Assembly: GCA_902795765.1 (NCBI GenBank)
Contig: CADBMQ010000186.1
Coordinates: forward strand, 1 to 9,467
Source of the DNA: Oscillospiraceae bacterium
GTDB taxonomy: Bacteria; Bacillota; Clostridia; Oscillospirales; Acutalibacteraceae
DNA: 9,467 bases
Direction of reading: 5' to 3'
The position numbers and the translations under genes were made by a program. The notes under the pieces are model-generated. The model did not search any database, had not been told where the DNA came from, and saw only the letters and a program-made list of their open reading frames with translations. Of the stretch, positions 1-6,596 are shown one piece after another. Each line of letters begins with the position of its first letter. Position 1 is the first letter of the stretch.

Positions 1-993
1 CAAAGACGCACCATCTCGTCTGAAACTCCATTGTTCATAAAGTTCGTTTTGATCGAGAGCTTCTTTTGCGTATTCAATAACCTTGCTAATCGTGATAACA
101 CCCTCAGTAACCAAATCGACGCCTTCAATTTCGGCAATCGGCGGAACATCACCACTTTCAAAAGATAAACTTGCACGAACAGGCTTACCGAGATACTTCG
201 CTGCAACAGAAGATGTTGTACCACCGCAAATAATGTGTTTCCCTTCCTTCGAGAAGAAGAGCGACATCATACGGTCGCAGTCATCACGGTTACGAGGCGG
301 ACCAAACAGAATGTTCATCGGGTTTCTCTTGCGAACCTTCATAACACAAGCAGTAGCGTCATCACCGGGATGATGACCATACTCTTTGTCGCATTGGTCA
401 ACAAGCATAGTAGCAAGTGTTTTAGCGGTATAACCTGCGATAACCAAAATTTTCATAAACTCTGCAATATCTTCCTCTTTCCAACCGAAGTTGTAGGCTA
501 TGCCGATTCCTGCGTGTGGACAACCGTCGCTCATCGCAATAAGACAATCGTCTTCCTGCAATTTCACAACCGATTTCATAACTTTCTTTCCGTCGATATT
601 TAATTCGGTTCTTGCATAGTCGTAAATTTCTCCGTTGCGAATAAAAATAACCTTCGGGTTATCATATTGAATAATCTCAACAGTTTCGTTTTCGATAATA
701 TGCAGAATAGTAAAGGTAGAGTAGGCAACGCCTCTGACGGAACAAATCGGCAATGTTGCGGCAATGGTCGAAACGCAGTATTCAAGTTTCAAACCCTCAG
801 CCATCATAGTTGAAATAATTTTAGAAGTTAAGGTCGATAAAATACTTGCCTTAACACCGCTGCCGAGTCCGTCTGCAAGCACAATAACGGTAGAGTTTTC
901 ACCTTGATTTATTATGTCAACGTGGTCGCCACAAAGTTGTTCACCCTCGTGGTTTATACTTTTCCAACCGATTTCAGCACATAAATTATTCAT
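1..993 (-). CDS. SpoIIE-family PP2C protein serine phosphatase, 3' end outside window
   Basis: 331 codons are open from the ATG at 993 to the window edge with no stop, so the C-terminus is missing. The first ~220 residues form a SpoIIE/PP2C-type Ser/Thr phosphatase domain. The metal-binding acidic positions are visible: ADGLGSG (D41), MSDG (D156) and GDDAT (D211/D212), so the enzyme looks catalytically intact. After about residue 225 there is a further region (GPPRNRDD, then IICGGTTSS near 254-262, then PPIAEIEGVDLVTEG near 284-298) that is not part of the PP2C fold. I recognise it only as a tail seen on hydrogenase-linked phosphatases. The start is supported by AAAGGAG 10 nt upstream, inside the end of the hydrogenase gene, and by the 8-nt overlap ATGAATAA with its stop codon. 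This implies translational coupling. The likely role is output of the upstream HydS-like sensor by dephosphorylating an unknown Ser/Thr phosphoprotein. The family call is firm; the substrate and role are inference. Confidence 0.88.
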   Translation of the reverse strand, partial: MNNLCAEIGWKSINHEGEQLCGDHVDIINQGENSTVIVLADGLGSGVKASILSTLTSKIISTMMAEGLKLEYCVSTIAATLPICSVRGVAYSTFTILHIIENETVEIIQYDNPKVIFIRNGEIYDYARTELNIDGKKVMKSVVKLQEDDCLIAMSDGCPHAGIGIAYNFGWKEEDIAEFMKILVIAGYTAKTLATMLVDQCDKEYGHHPGDDATACVMKVRKRNPMNILFGPPRNRDDCDRMMSLFFSKEGKHIICGGTTSSVAAKYLGKPVRASLSFESGDVPPIAEIEGVDLVTEGVITISKVIEYAKEALDQNELYEQWSFRRDGASL

Positions 994-2659
994 TGCTGAT
1001 AGACTCCTTTAACTTGGTGAGTGCAATCTTAGTTTCAGCCGCAGTTTCGCCGAGCAAAGATGCAATTTCCTGAACGATACGCATCTGTTTATCAACAACG
1101 TTATCAGCAATCTCGACAGTCTGACGGCTTATGTCTTCTTTCTTTTCACGTTGAGTTTCCTCTTCGGTAACATCACGGAAAATGCCGAGAATAAGTCTGT
1201 ATTCGCTATCGTAAACAACAGTTTTATCAACATACTTGCCATATTCAGCAAGATACTCACGCTTATCGTGAACACCTTTTCCAGTTGCAAGAGCATTCAA
1301 GAGGTCTTGCGGATCAAGAACACGAACAACTTGGTCTCCCAAAATATCGTTAGCACTACGAAGATTAAGTATCTTAATAGCGGCTTGATTCACCTGTTGA
1401 ACTTCAAGTTTCTCGTTCAAAACAATCAAACCATTCGGAGTATTTCGAGCGATAGTATCAGAGAAGTTTTCAGCCTTATCTTTAAGGAAGGGCAAGCACA
1501 TAGAAATTTCTGCTTTACCTTGCAAAATAGCAATCGCTTTTTCACGGCAGGTGTCATAACCACACGAACCGCAGTTAAGTTCATCACTCGGCTTCATTTT
1601 ACCCATCTGACGAAGTGCATCACGAATTTCCGATTCACTCGGAATGTGATTTTTCTTGTCGATAATCTCAAATGACTTTTGCAAATCAATATGGTCAACA
1701 TCAGCCACATCGAAATCTTTTTCACCTGCATAATTTGATACCGCAATATAATCCTTAACAGGCGAACGGTGGAATTTTTCCATAACAGGACCACCAACGC
1801 AACTGCCGACACAAGCGGACATTTCGATAAAGCAGTTATGCAAATTACCGTTTTCAATGTCTTTAAGAGCGGCTATGCAGTTTTCGGTGCCGTCAATCGC
1901 CATATAACTGAATTTCGGATTATCCAAAGCCATAGTTTTAAGAATACCGCCCGTTGTCGGGAAAAATCTCGCACGGCTGTTGTCGTCCGAATCCATCTTC
2001 TTTTCAAGTTCGATGTTTTCAGCTTTAAGCCAGGCAGTAAGTTCGTCAAAAGTAAGAACGGCATCAACAATATCTTCGTAGTGTTGTGCTTCGTCCTTCT
2101 TTGCAACGCAAGGACCGATAAATACGGTTTTTGCGTTAGGAATACGTTTCTTAATATCCTTGCAATGAGCTTGCATAGGCGACAAAACATCAGCCAAGTA
2201 AGCTAGTTCAGCAGGGAAGTATTTTTGATTAAGAAGATTAACCGAGTGGCAACACGATGTGATGATAATATCATGATCGTCTTCGTTTACCATACGGTCG
2301 TACTCTTTTTTGATTATAGTCGCACCAATCGCTGTTTCTTCAACATCATAAAATCCGAGCTTTTTCAAAGCTTCACGCATAGATTCAATGCCGACACCTT
2401 CATAGTTTGCGACAAATGACGGAGCAAGGCTAACTACAACAGGATCGCCACATTGCATTAAAACCTTAACCTTTTCGGTCTCGTCAACAATCTGCTTTGC
2501 GTTTTGCGGACAAACAACAAAACATTGACCGCACATAATGCACTCATTACCGATAATGTATGCTTGGTTTCCCGAAAAACGGATAGATTTAACGGGACAG
2601 TGACGAATACATTTGTAGCAATTCTTGCAGTTGGATTTTTTCAGAGTTAAACACTCCAT
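986..2659 (-). CDS. hydS: HydS-like putative sensory [FeFe] hydrogenase with PAS domain
   Basis: 557 residues. Domains in order: two [4Fe-4S] ferredoxin motifs (C11/C14/C17/C21 and C40/C43/C46/C50); an H-cluster domain (~70-310) with L1 TSCCHS (C136, C137), L2 GPCVAKKDE (C184) and L3 EMSACVGSC (C283, C287); an extra four-Cys Fe-S motif (C363/C366/C371/C388); a PAS domain (~395-500); and a helical tail (~500-557). This is the layout of group C (HydS-type) [FeFe] hydrogenases, which are proposed to sense H2 or redox state rather than turn over H2 quickly. Two methionines near the H-cluster of catalytic enzymes (M353 and M497 in Clostridium pasteurianum CpI) appear replaced by G182 and S281, as I recall for other HydS proteins. 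There is no kinase or DNA-binding domain, so a partner must carry the output. The start is fixed by an in-frame TAA directly before the ATG. The visible ribosome binding site is weak, and the gene begins 6 nt after its upstream neighbour, so coupling is likely. The symbol is by family analogy. Confidence 0.87.
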   Translation of the reverse strand: MECLTLKKSNCKNCYKCIRHCPVKSIRFSGNQAYIIGNECIMCGQCFVVCPQNAKQIVDETEKVKVLMQCGDPVVVSLAPSFVANYEGVGIESMREALKKLGFYDVEETAIGATIIKKEYDRMVNEDDHDIIITSCCHSVNLLNQKYFPAELAYLADVLSPMQAHCKDIKKRIPNAKTVFIGPCVAKKDEAQHYEDIVDAVLTFDELTAWLKAENIELEKKMDSDDNSRARFFPTTGGILKTMALDNPKFSYMAIDGTENCIAALKDIENGNLHNCFIEMSACVGSCVGGPVMEKFHRSPVKDYIAVSNYAGEKDFDVADVDHIDLQKSFEIIDKKNHIPSESEIRDALRQMGKMKPSDELNCGSCGYDTCREKAIAILQGKAEISMCLPFLKDKAENFSDTIARNTPNGLIVLNEKLEVQQVNQAAIKILNLRSANDILGDQVVRVLDPQDLLNALATGKGVHDKREYLAEYGKYVDKTVVYDSEYRLILGIFRDVTEEETQREKKEDISRQTVEIADNVVDKQMRIVQEIASLLGETAAETKIALTKLKESISNE

Positions 2660-2665
2660 TTAAGT

Positions 2666-2926
2666 TCACGCTCTTTCTTGTTCAATTACTTTCAATACGT
2701 GTTCGTTAAAGAACTCGTTAAAATTTTCGGGAGTAATTCCGGTAAAAACGTCATCGTCAATTGTGATAGTAACACCAACACGATTGCACTGACCGGTACA
2801 AAAACTACCGGCCAATGCAACTTCATTATCAAGTTTGTGTTCTTCAACAGCTTTTTGGAAAAGTTCAACCAACTTTTCCGAGCCTTTAAGATGACAAGAT
2901 GAGCCAACACAAATTTGAACAATCAT
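2666..2926 (-). CDS. Thioredoxin-like [2Fe-2S] ferredoxin domain protein (NuoE C-terminal-like)
   Basis: 86 residues with C6, C11, C43 and C47 in the pattern CVGSSC ... CTGQC. This matches the thioredoxin-fold [2Fe-2S] domain found in the 24-kDa (NuoE/HydC) subunit of complex I and of bifurcating hydrogenases. The larger N-terminal helical part of true NuoE is absent, so this is the stand-alone Fe-S domain. It probably passes electrons to or from the HydS-like protein encoded 6 nt downstream. The start has AGGTGA 6 nt upstream, and the gene begins 15 nt after the lysR stop, so all three are very likely one transcript. It is cytoplasmic, with no signal peptide. The Fe-S fold is well supported by the four cysteines and the length. 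The redox partner is inference from gene order. Confidence 0.85.
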   Translation of the reverse strand: MIVQICVGSSCHLKGSEKLVELFQKAVEEHKLDNEVALAGSFCTGQCNRVGVTITIDDDVFTGITPENFNEFFNEHVLKVIEQERA

Positions 2927-2941
2927 CTTATTTCACCTGCT

Positions 2942-3730
2942 TCAAAACAGCGTCTTCAAAGAATTTGGTACAGATGAAACCCACATATAAGTGTCGTGAT
3001 TTGCAGACAGCAGTTCAAACTGACTACCACGCTCAAAAACAAAAATTCGACAATGACCATTGTTTGGCAGTTCAACTTTTTTAACATCAGCCACAGGCAG
3101 AGAAGGCACATACGGATCGGCATGAGCAATTTCGATATAATCTGTCAAGTCGTCAAATGCAAGTTCCGGAATTTTTGCAAGTGGGCTATCCTTGCTCATA
3201 ATAGTGACATATTTAAATTCGGTAATCAATTCCGAATTAAGCCCTTTTTCCTGCATCATACTTTGATAATAACTGTCAAACTGTTCGCTGTACCTAATTA
3301 TCCCAAGTTTGTAATCCTTGTTCAAAACATTATTTATCGCACGAGATGCATTAGTTTCCTTGTAAAAAAGTTCTGTTTCGGACATACGATCTACTTTTTT
3401 AGAAAACTGTGCAAAAGCATTCGCAATATAACTTGCTCTCGGCACAGAAATAGAAAACTGCGTTTTGGCAGTTGATCCGTCCTTGAAAAGATTTTCAATA
3501 TCGTCAACAAGGCCGAGAGCCTTCTCGGCATAGCGAACGAACAATTCACCGTCGGGAGTTAAAAACATACCTTTTGAACTTCTCTCAAACAAAGCAACTC
3601 CAAGGCTCGATTCAAGTTCCTTGATAGCACGGCTGAGTGCAGGCGCACCGACTAACAATTCATCGGCTGCTTTGTTGATTGAGTTAGTTTCAGCAACCGC
3701 TAACGCATATTTCATGTGTAGCAAATTCAT
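2942..3730 (-). CDS. LysR-family transcriptional regulator, short effector domain
   Basis: 262 residues from the chosen start. Residues 1-60 are a typical LysR winged helix-turn-helix (AVAETNSINKAADELL, then APALSRAIKELESSLG, then LFERSSKG). An effector-binding domain follows from about 90. The start at 3730 is chosen because GGGGAG lies 9 nt upstream. An in-frame ATG at 3802 would place coding sequence over the promoter, and an ATG at 3739 abuts the ribosome binding site. LysR proteins usually have about 290-310 residues. This one stops at YMWVSSVPNSLKTLF, a point where relatives I recall continue for some 30-40 residues. Downstream reading frames do not supply the missing part, so this is a short form rather than a simple frameshift. 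It is first in the operon with the [2Fe-2S] protein, HydS-like protein and phosphatase, and probably controls its own promoter. The inducer is unknown. Confidence 0.88.
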   Translation of the reverse strand: MNLLHMKYALAVAETNSINKAADELLVGAPALSRAIKELESSLGVALFERSSKGMFLTPDGELFVRYAEKALGLVDDIENLFKDGSTAKTQFSISVPRASYIANAFAQFSKKVDRMSETELFYKETNASRAINNVLNKDYKLGIIRYSEQFDSYYQSMMQEKGLNSELITEFKYVTIMSKDSPLAKIPELAFDDLTDYIEIAHADPYVPSLPVADVKKVELPNNGHCRIFVFERGSQFELLSANHDTYMWVSSVPNSLKTLF

Positions 3731-3739
3731 AAAATGCAT

Positions 3740-3745
3740 CTCCCC
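3740..3745 (-). promoter_or_regulatory. Ribosome binding site that fixes the lysR start
   Basis: On the minus strand GGGGAG is followed by 9 nt and then the ATG at 3730. It directly abuts the ATG at 3739, which therefore has no usable spacing. This favours the shorter LysR protein beginning MNLLHMK. Confidence 0.75.
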
Positions 3746-3748
3746 TCG

Positions 3749-3767
3749 GCAATGATTTAAACATTGC
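3749..3767. promoter_or_regulatory. 19-bp palindrome, probable operator of the lysR-hydS operon
   Basis: GCAATG and CATTGC form a perfect 6-bp inverted repeat around a 7-nt A/T centre, which itself pairs except for one position. It lies just downstream of the -10 box, at about +1 of the predicted lysR transcript and upstream of its ribosome binding site. A repressor bound here would block initiation, so autoregulation is plausible. It does not fit the LysR T-N11-A consensus when centred on the dyad, so another protein, or an mRNA 5' hairpin, remains possible. Confidence 0.55.
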
Positions 3768-3773
3768 ACTTGT

Positions 3774-3802
3774 ACAATACCGTATACCACGAACCTTGTC
3801 AA
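3774..3802 (-). promoter_or_regulatory. Sigma-A-type promoter of the lysR-hydS operon
   Basis: Read on the minus strand, a perfect -35 box TTGACA (3797-3802) and a -10 box TATTGT (3774-3779) are separated by exactly 17 nt. Transcription would begin near 3767, giving a leader of about 37 nt before the lysR ATG. No further promoter is needed for the three downstream genes, given their tight spacing. Confidence 0.75.
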
Positions 3803-3825
3803 CGCTAAATTACAAAATTTTCAAA

Positions 3826-3878
3826 ATGTTAAACTTCATTTAAGAAAACTATGTTAAAATAACCGCAGAAAATGTTAA
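3826..3878 (+). repeat. Three ATGTTAA direct repeats upstream of the response regulator
   Basis: ATGTTAAA occurs at 3826 and 3851, and ATGTTAA at 3872, giving start-to-start spacings of 25 and 21 bp. The middle copy overlaps the predicted -10 box of the response regulator gene. Direct repeats a near-integral number of helical turns apart are typical of OmpR-family binding sites, so autoregulation is possible. In A/T-rich DNA a chance origin cannot be excluded. Confidence 0.4.
3852..3860 (+). promoter_or_regulatory. Extended -10 promoter of the two-component operon
   Basis: TGT followed by TAAAAT (one mismatch to TATAAT) makes an extended -10 element. No good -35 box lies 16-18 nt upstream, which suits either an extended -10 promoter or one that needs an activator. 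The start of transcription would fall near 3867, leaving about 25 nt before the ATG. Confidence 0.5.
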
Positions 3879-3891
3879 TGGGGGTATTATA

Positions 3892-4566
3892 ATGCGTATA
3901 TTACTTGCCGAAGATGAACGAGCGTTGTCAAAAGCGCTTGTTAAAATTTTTGAAAAAAATAACTACTCGGTTGATGCAGTATATAATGGAGAAGATGCGC
4001 TGATTTATATAGAATCGGGCAGTTATGATGTTGCGGTGCTTGATATAATGATGCCGAAACTCGACGGCATATCCGTCTTGAAAGAAGTTCGTGCGTCGGG
4101 CAATCCAATACCGATATTGATGCTCACAGCAAAATCCGAGATAGAAGACAAAGTGCTTGGACTTGATAGCGGAGCGAATGACTATTTGGCAAAGCCGTTC
4201 GATACAAGAGAACTACTTGCCCGAATTCGTTGCATAACCCGAGCAAAGTCTGAAACAGATACCAAACTAACAGTTGGCAATATCACGCTCGATCGTGCAA
4301 CATTCGAGTTGTCGTCTCCACTAGGCAGTTTTAAACTGACAAATAAGGAATATCAAATGATGGAATTTTTTATGGCAAATCCGCATCAAATCATCTCGAT
4401 AGAGAGATTTATGGAAAAAATTTGGGGATTTGACACCGAAACTGAAATAAATGTAGTGTGGGTGTATATATCATACCTGCGAAAAAAACTGACCTCATTA
4501 AATGCCGATATTCAAATCAAGGCGTCACGTAATGCGGGATATTCTTTGGAAAATGCTTATGATTAA
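3892..4566 (+). CDS. OmpR/PhoB-family response regulator
   Basis: 224 residues, the normal length for the family. The receiver domain (1-115) has the acidic pocket E7/D8/E9, the phospho-acceptor D51 in LDIMMPKLDG, T79 in MLTAKS and K101 in AKPFDTREL. The C-terminal winged-helix DNA-binding domain spans ~128-222, ending with WVYISYLRKKL and the wing ASRNAGYSL. The start has a GGGGG-type ribosome binding site 7 nt upstream. The last codons overlap the histidine kinase gene by 8 nt, so the two are co-translated partners. Its target genes are not visible. Candidates by position are its own promoter (ATGTTAA repeats) and the polyphosphate polymerase operon that begins about 100 bp beyond the kinase. 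Confidence 0.94.
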   Translation: MRILLAEDERALSKALVKIFEKNNYSVDAVYNGEDALIYIESGSYDVAVLDIMMPKLDGISVLKEVRASGNPIPILMLTAKSEIEDKVLGLDSGANDYLAKPFDTRELLARIRCITRAKSETDTKLTVGNITLDRATFELSSPLGSFKLTNKEYQMMEFFMANPHQIISIERFMEKIWGFDTETEINVVWVYISYLRKKLTSLNADIQIKASRNAGYSLENAYD

Positions 4567-5806
4567 GAAACTAAAACGAAAGTTCATATTACTTGCGACA
4601 ATTTCAACGTTTTTGCTGATGACGACGTTAATCGGCATAATGAACGTGGTAAACTTCTCATCAATCATAACCGAAACTGATACAATACTCGATGTGTTGA
4701 TAAAGGCAGACGGTAGGTTTGAGAACTCAAAAAACAACGATAATAAACCACCGAAAGAACCGAAAAATTTTGTACCTCACGGTATGTCACCCGAAGTACC
4801 GTATGAATCACGATTTTTTACAGCAAAGATTTCAAATGGTGGCGAAATTATCGATCAGAATACTTCAAAAATAATTTCTGTCACCGAAAGTGACGTAGAA
4901 GAATACGTCGCAAAAGCGATAATCAGTAATAAATCACGAGGATTTATAGAGCAATTTAGATTTAAAATAACTTCCGAGGGAGATAATACAAAACTGACTT
5001 TTCTCGATTGTGGCAGAAAGTTAGATTCGTATTTCTTCTCAATGTGGGTTAGCATCGGAGTTGGATTGCTCGGTTGTGTGATTGTGTTTGCGTTCTTCTT
5101 GTTTGCGTCGGGCAGAATAATCCGGCCAATCGCAGAAAGTTACGAAAAGCAAAAACAGTTTATAACTGACGCAGGTCACGAAATAAAAACACCGCTAACT
5201 ATAATAAATGCGAATTTGGATTTGCTATCAGACGAGATAGGCGAAAACGAGTGTGTATCCGACATTCAAAACCAAACCACTCGATTAAGTGAGCTGACAA
5301 GCGATTTGGTTTATCTCTCAAAAATGGAAGAATCGGGCGAAAAATTGCCAAAAGTTGATTTCCCGTTGTCCGACCTTGTTTTTGATACGGCGAATTCGTT
5401 TAAAACGCTTGTGATGTCACAAAACAAAGAATTTAATTTGAACATTCAACCATCATTGTCAATGAACGGCTCGCCCGACTCGATAAAGCATTTGGTTTCG
5501 ATTTTGGTTGAAAATGCGATAAAATATTCTCCCGAAAACGGAACGATTTCAGTTGAACTATCAAAACTCAAAAAGTCATTGATTTTATCTGTTTATAACA
5601 CAACAATAGAGCAGATTGACAAAGATAAACTACCACTTGTATTTGAACGATTTTATCGAACAGATGCGTCAAGAAACTCCGAAACAGGCGGACACGGCAT
5701 CGGCTTGTCAATAGCGAAAGCCATAACCGAGTCGCATAACGGAGTAATAACCGCCTCGACAGAAAGCGGATTGGATTTCAAAATAACCGCAATATTTCCT
5801 CAATAA
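4559..5806 (+). CDS. Sensor histidine kinase, two transmembrane segments
   Basis: 415 residues from the ATG at 4559. Order: TM1 (~9-31), an extracellular sensing region (~32-158) containing a Lys/Pro-rich stretch (KPPKEPKNFVP), TM2 (~159-183), a short linker, the H-box ITDAGHEIKTPL with phospho-acceptor H207, the N-box LVENAIKYSPENG (N319), FERFYRTD (363-369), and the G2 box GGHGIGLSIA (377-386). The G1 (DxGxG) region is degenerate, reading VYNTTIEQIDKDKLP; related clostridial kinases often carry NTG there. The start was chosen because ATGATTAA overlaps the regulator stop and a weak GGA lies 8 nt upstream. ATGs at 4553 and 4502 are in frame, but the latter would lengthen the overlap to 65 nt with extra charged residues before TM1. 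The signal is unknown. Confidence 0.92.
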   Translation: MIKKLKRKFILLATISTFLLMTTLIGIMNVVNFSSIITETDTILDVLIKADGRFENSKNNDNKPPKEPKNFVPHGMSPEVPYESRFFTAKISNGGEIIDQNTSKIISVTESDVEEYVAKAIISNKSRGFIEQFRFKITSEGDNTKLTFLDCGRKLDSYFFSMWVSIGVGLLGCVIVFAFFLFASGRIIRPIAESYEKQKQFITDAGHEIKTPLTIINANLDLLSDEIGENECVSDIQNQTTRLSELTSDLVYLSKMEESGEKLPKVDFPLSDLVFDTANSFKTLVMSQNKEFNLNIQPSLSMNGSPDSIKHLVSILVENAIKYSPENGTISVELSKLKKSLILSVYNTTIEQIDKDKLPLVFERFYRTDASRNSETGGHGIGLSIAKAITESHNGVITASTESGLDFKITAIFPQ

Positions 5807-5814
5807 AAAATATT

Positions 5815-5844
5815 AAAAGACCGACAATTTTTTGTCGGTCTTTT
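5815..5844 (+). terminator. Intrinsic terminator of the two-component operon
   Basis: A perfect 13-bp stem (AAAAGACCGACAA paired with its complement) encloses a TTTT loop 8 nt after the kinase stop. The 3' arm ends in TTTT. An A/T-rich flank on the other side could let it act weakly in reverse. Confidence 0.88.
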
Positions 5845-5867
5845 AAGTTCAGTTAAAATTCGAGATA

Positions 5868-5873
5868 TATAAT
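5868..5873 (+). promoter_or_regulatory. -10 box of the polyphosphate polymerase operon
   Basis: A perfect TATAAT lies 32 nt before the ATG at 5906 and directly follows the terminator. The -35 region is poor (AAGTTC at 17 nt spacing), so an activator such as the adjacent response regulator could be required. That last step is inference. Confidence 0.6.
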
Positions 5874-5905
5874 ACAGACATAAACCAAGGAAAGGAGCAG
5901 ACAAA

Positions 5906-6577
5906 ATGAAATTTCGTCACGAGTGGAAACACGAAATAAATTACGCAGATATGTTGACACTTCGAACAAGGCTCGACGCAGTTATGAAGCGAGATGACCA
6001 TACAGTAAATAATGTATATAAAATTCGCAGTCTTTATTTTGATAACATAGCAGACACAGCTTTGCGAGAGAAGATAGACGGAGTAAATATTCGTGAAAAA
6101 TTCCGTATTCGCTACTATAATAACGACACTTCATTCGTAGTTCTCGAAAAGAAGAGCAAGATAAACGGATTGTGTGCGAAAGAGCGAAGCATTATTTCAA
6201 AAGAGTTGGCGCAAGACGTTGTGGACGGCAATTACAAATCACTTTTAGATACGGGCGATAAACTTTGCACAGAGTTTTATTCCAAAATAATGACAGGTGG
6301 ACTTCGCCCGAAAACAATAGTTGACTACACAAGAGATCCGTTTGTGTTTAGTGCTGGTAACGTTCGTGTGACAATCGACTACGATATACGCACAGGTGAA
6401 TTTCGCACCGATTTCTTAAATCCGAAAACTTTAACAATACCGGCAGGGAACTCGCCGATAATTTTAGAGGTGAAGTGGGACAACTATCTGCCCGACATAA
6501 TCAAAGATGCCGTAACGATAAAAGGGCGGCGTGTGACCGCATTTTCAAAATATCAACAATGCCGAATTTACGGCTAA
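5906..6577 (+). CDS. VTC-domain polyphosphate polymerase
   Basis: 223 residues, essentially one VTC domain, related to the catalytic tunnel domain of yeast Vtc4, which makes polyphosphate from ATP. The basic and acidic residues expected to line the tunnel are present in order: RHEWKHEI (K8), IRSLYFD (R41), EKFRIRYY (K65, R67, R69), LEKKSK (E81-K85), AKER (K92, R94), VDYTRDPF (D140, R143), VRVTIDYDI (R154, D158), ILEVKWD (E188, K190) and a final KYQQCR. An active or phosphate-binding protein is therefore likely. AAGGAG lies 8 nt before the start. It heads an operon with a DUF4956 membrane protein (19-nt gap) and a surface protein, the usual partners of bacterial VTC proteins. In this context it may act on an unidentified surface or membrane-associated phosphate polymer, which has not been shown. 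Confidence 0.9.
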   Translation: MKFRHEWKHEINYADMLTLRTRLDAVMKRDDHTVNNVYKIRSLYFDNIADTALREKIDGVNIREKFRIRYYNNDTSFVVLEKKSKINGLCAKERSIISKELAQDVVDGNYKSLLDTGDKLCTEFYSKIMTGGLRPKTIVDYTRDPFVFSAGNVRVTIDYDIRTGEFRTDFLNPKTLTIPAGNSPIILEVKWDNYLPDIIKDAVTIKGRRVTAFSKYQQCRIYG

Positions 6578-6596
6578 ATAAAAAGGAGTTTTAACT

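Noticed and set aside
83..603. Plus-strand open frames opposite the phosphatase
   Set aside because: They lie antisense to a clear PP2C gene with intact motifs, and their translations resemble no protein family.
3731..3802. 24-residue N-terminal extension of the LysR protein from the ATG at 3802
   Set aside because: It would run through the promoter and palindrome, has no ribosome binding site, and precedes the normal LysR N-terminus MNLLHMK.
3731..3891. Rex-type redox operator or riboswitch in the divergent gap
   Set aside because: The TTAA-containing heptamers are direct repeats, not the TTGTTA/TAACAA inverted repeat of Rex, and the leaders are too short for a known riboswitch.
4502..4558. 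Upstream start of the histidine kinase at 4502
   Set aside because: It gives a 65-nt overlap with the regulator and adds residues not expected before TM1. The ATG at 4559 sits at the usual stop-start overlap.
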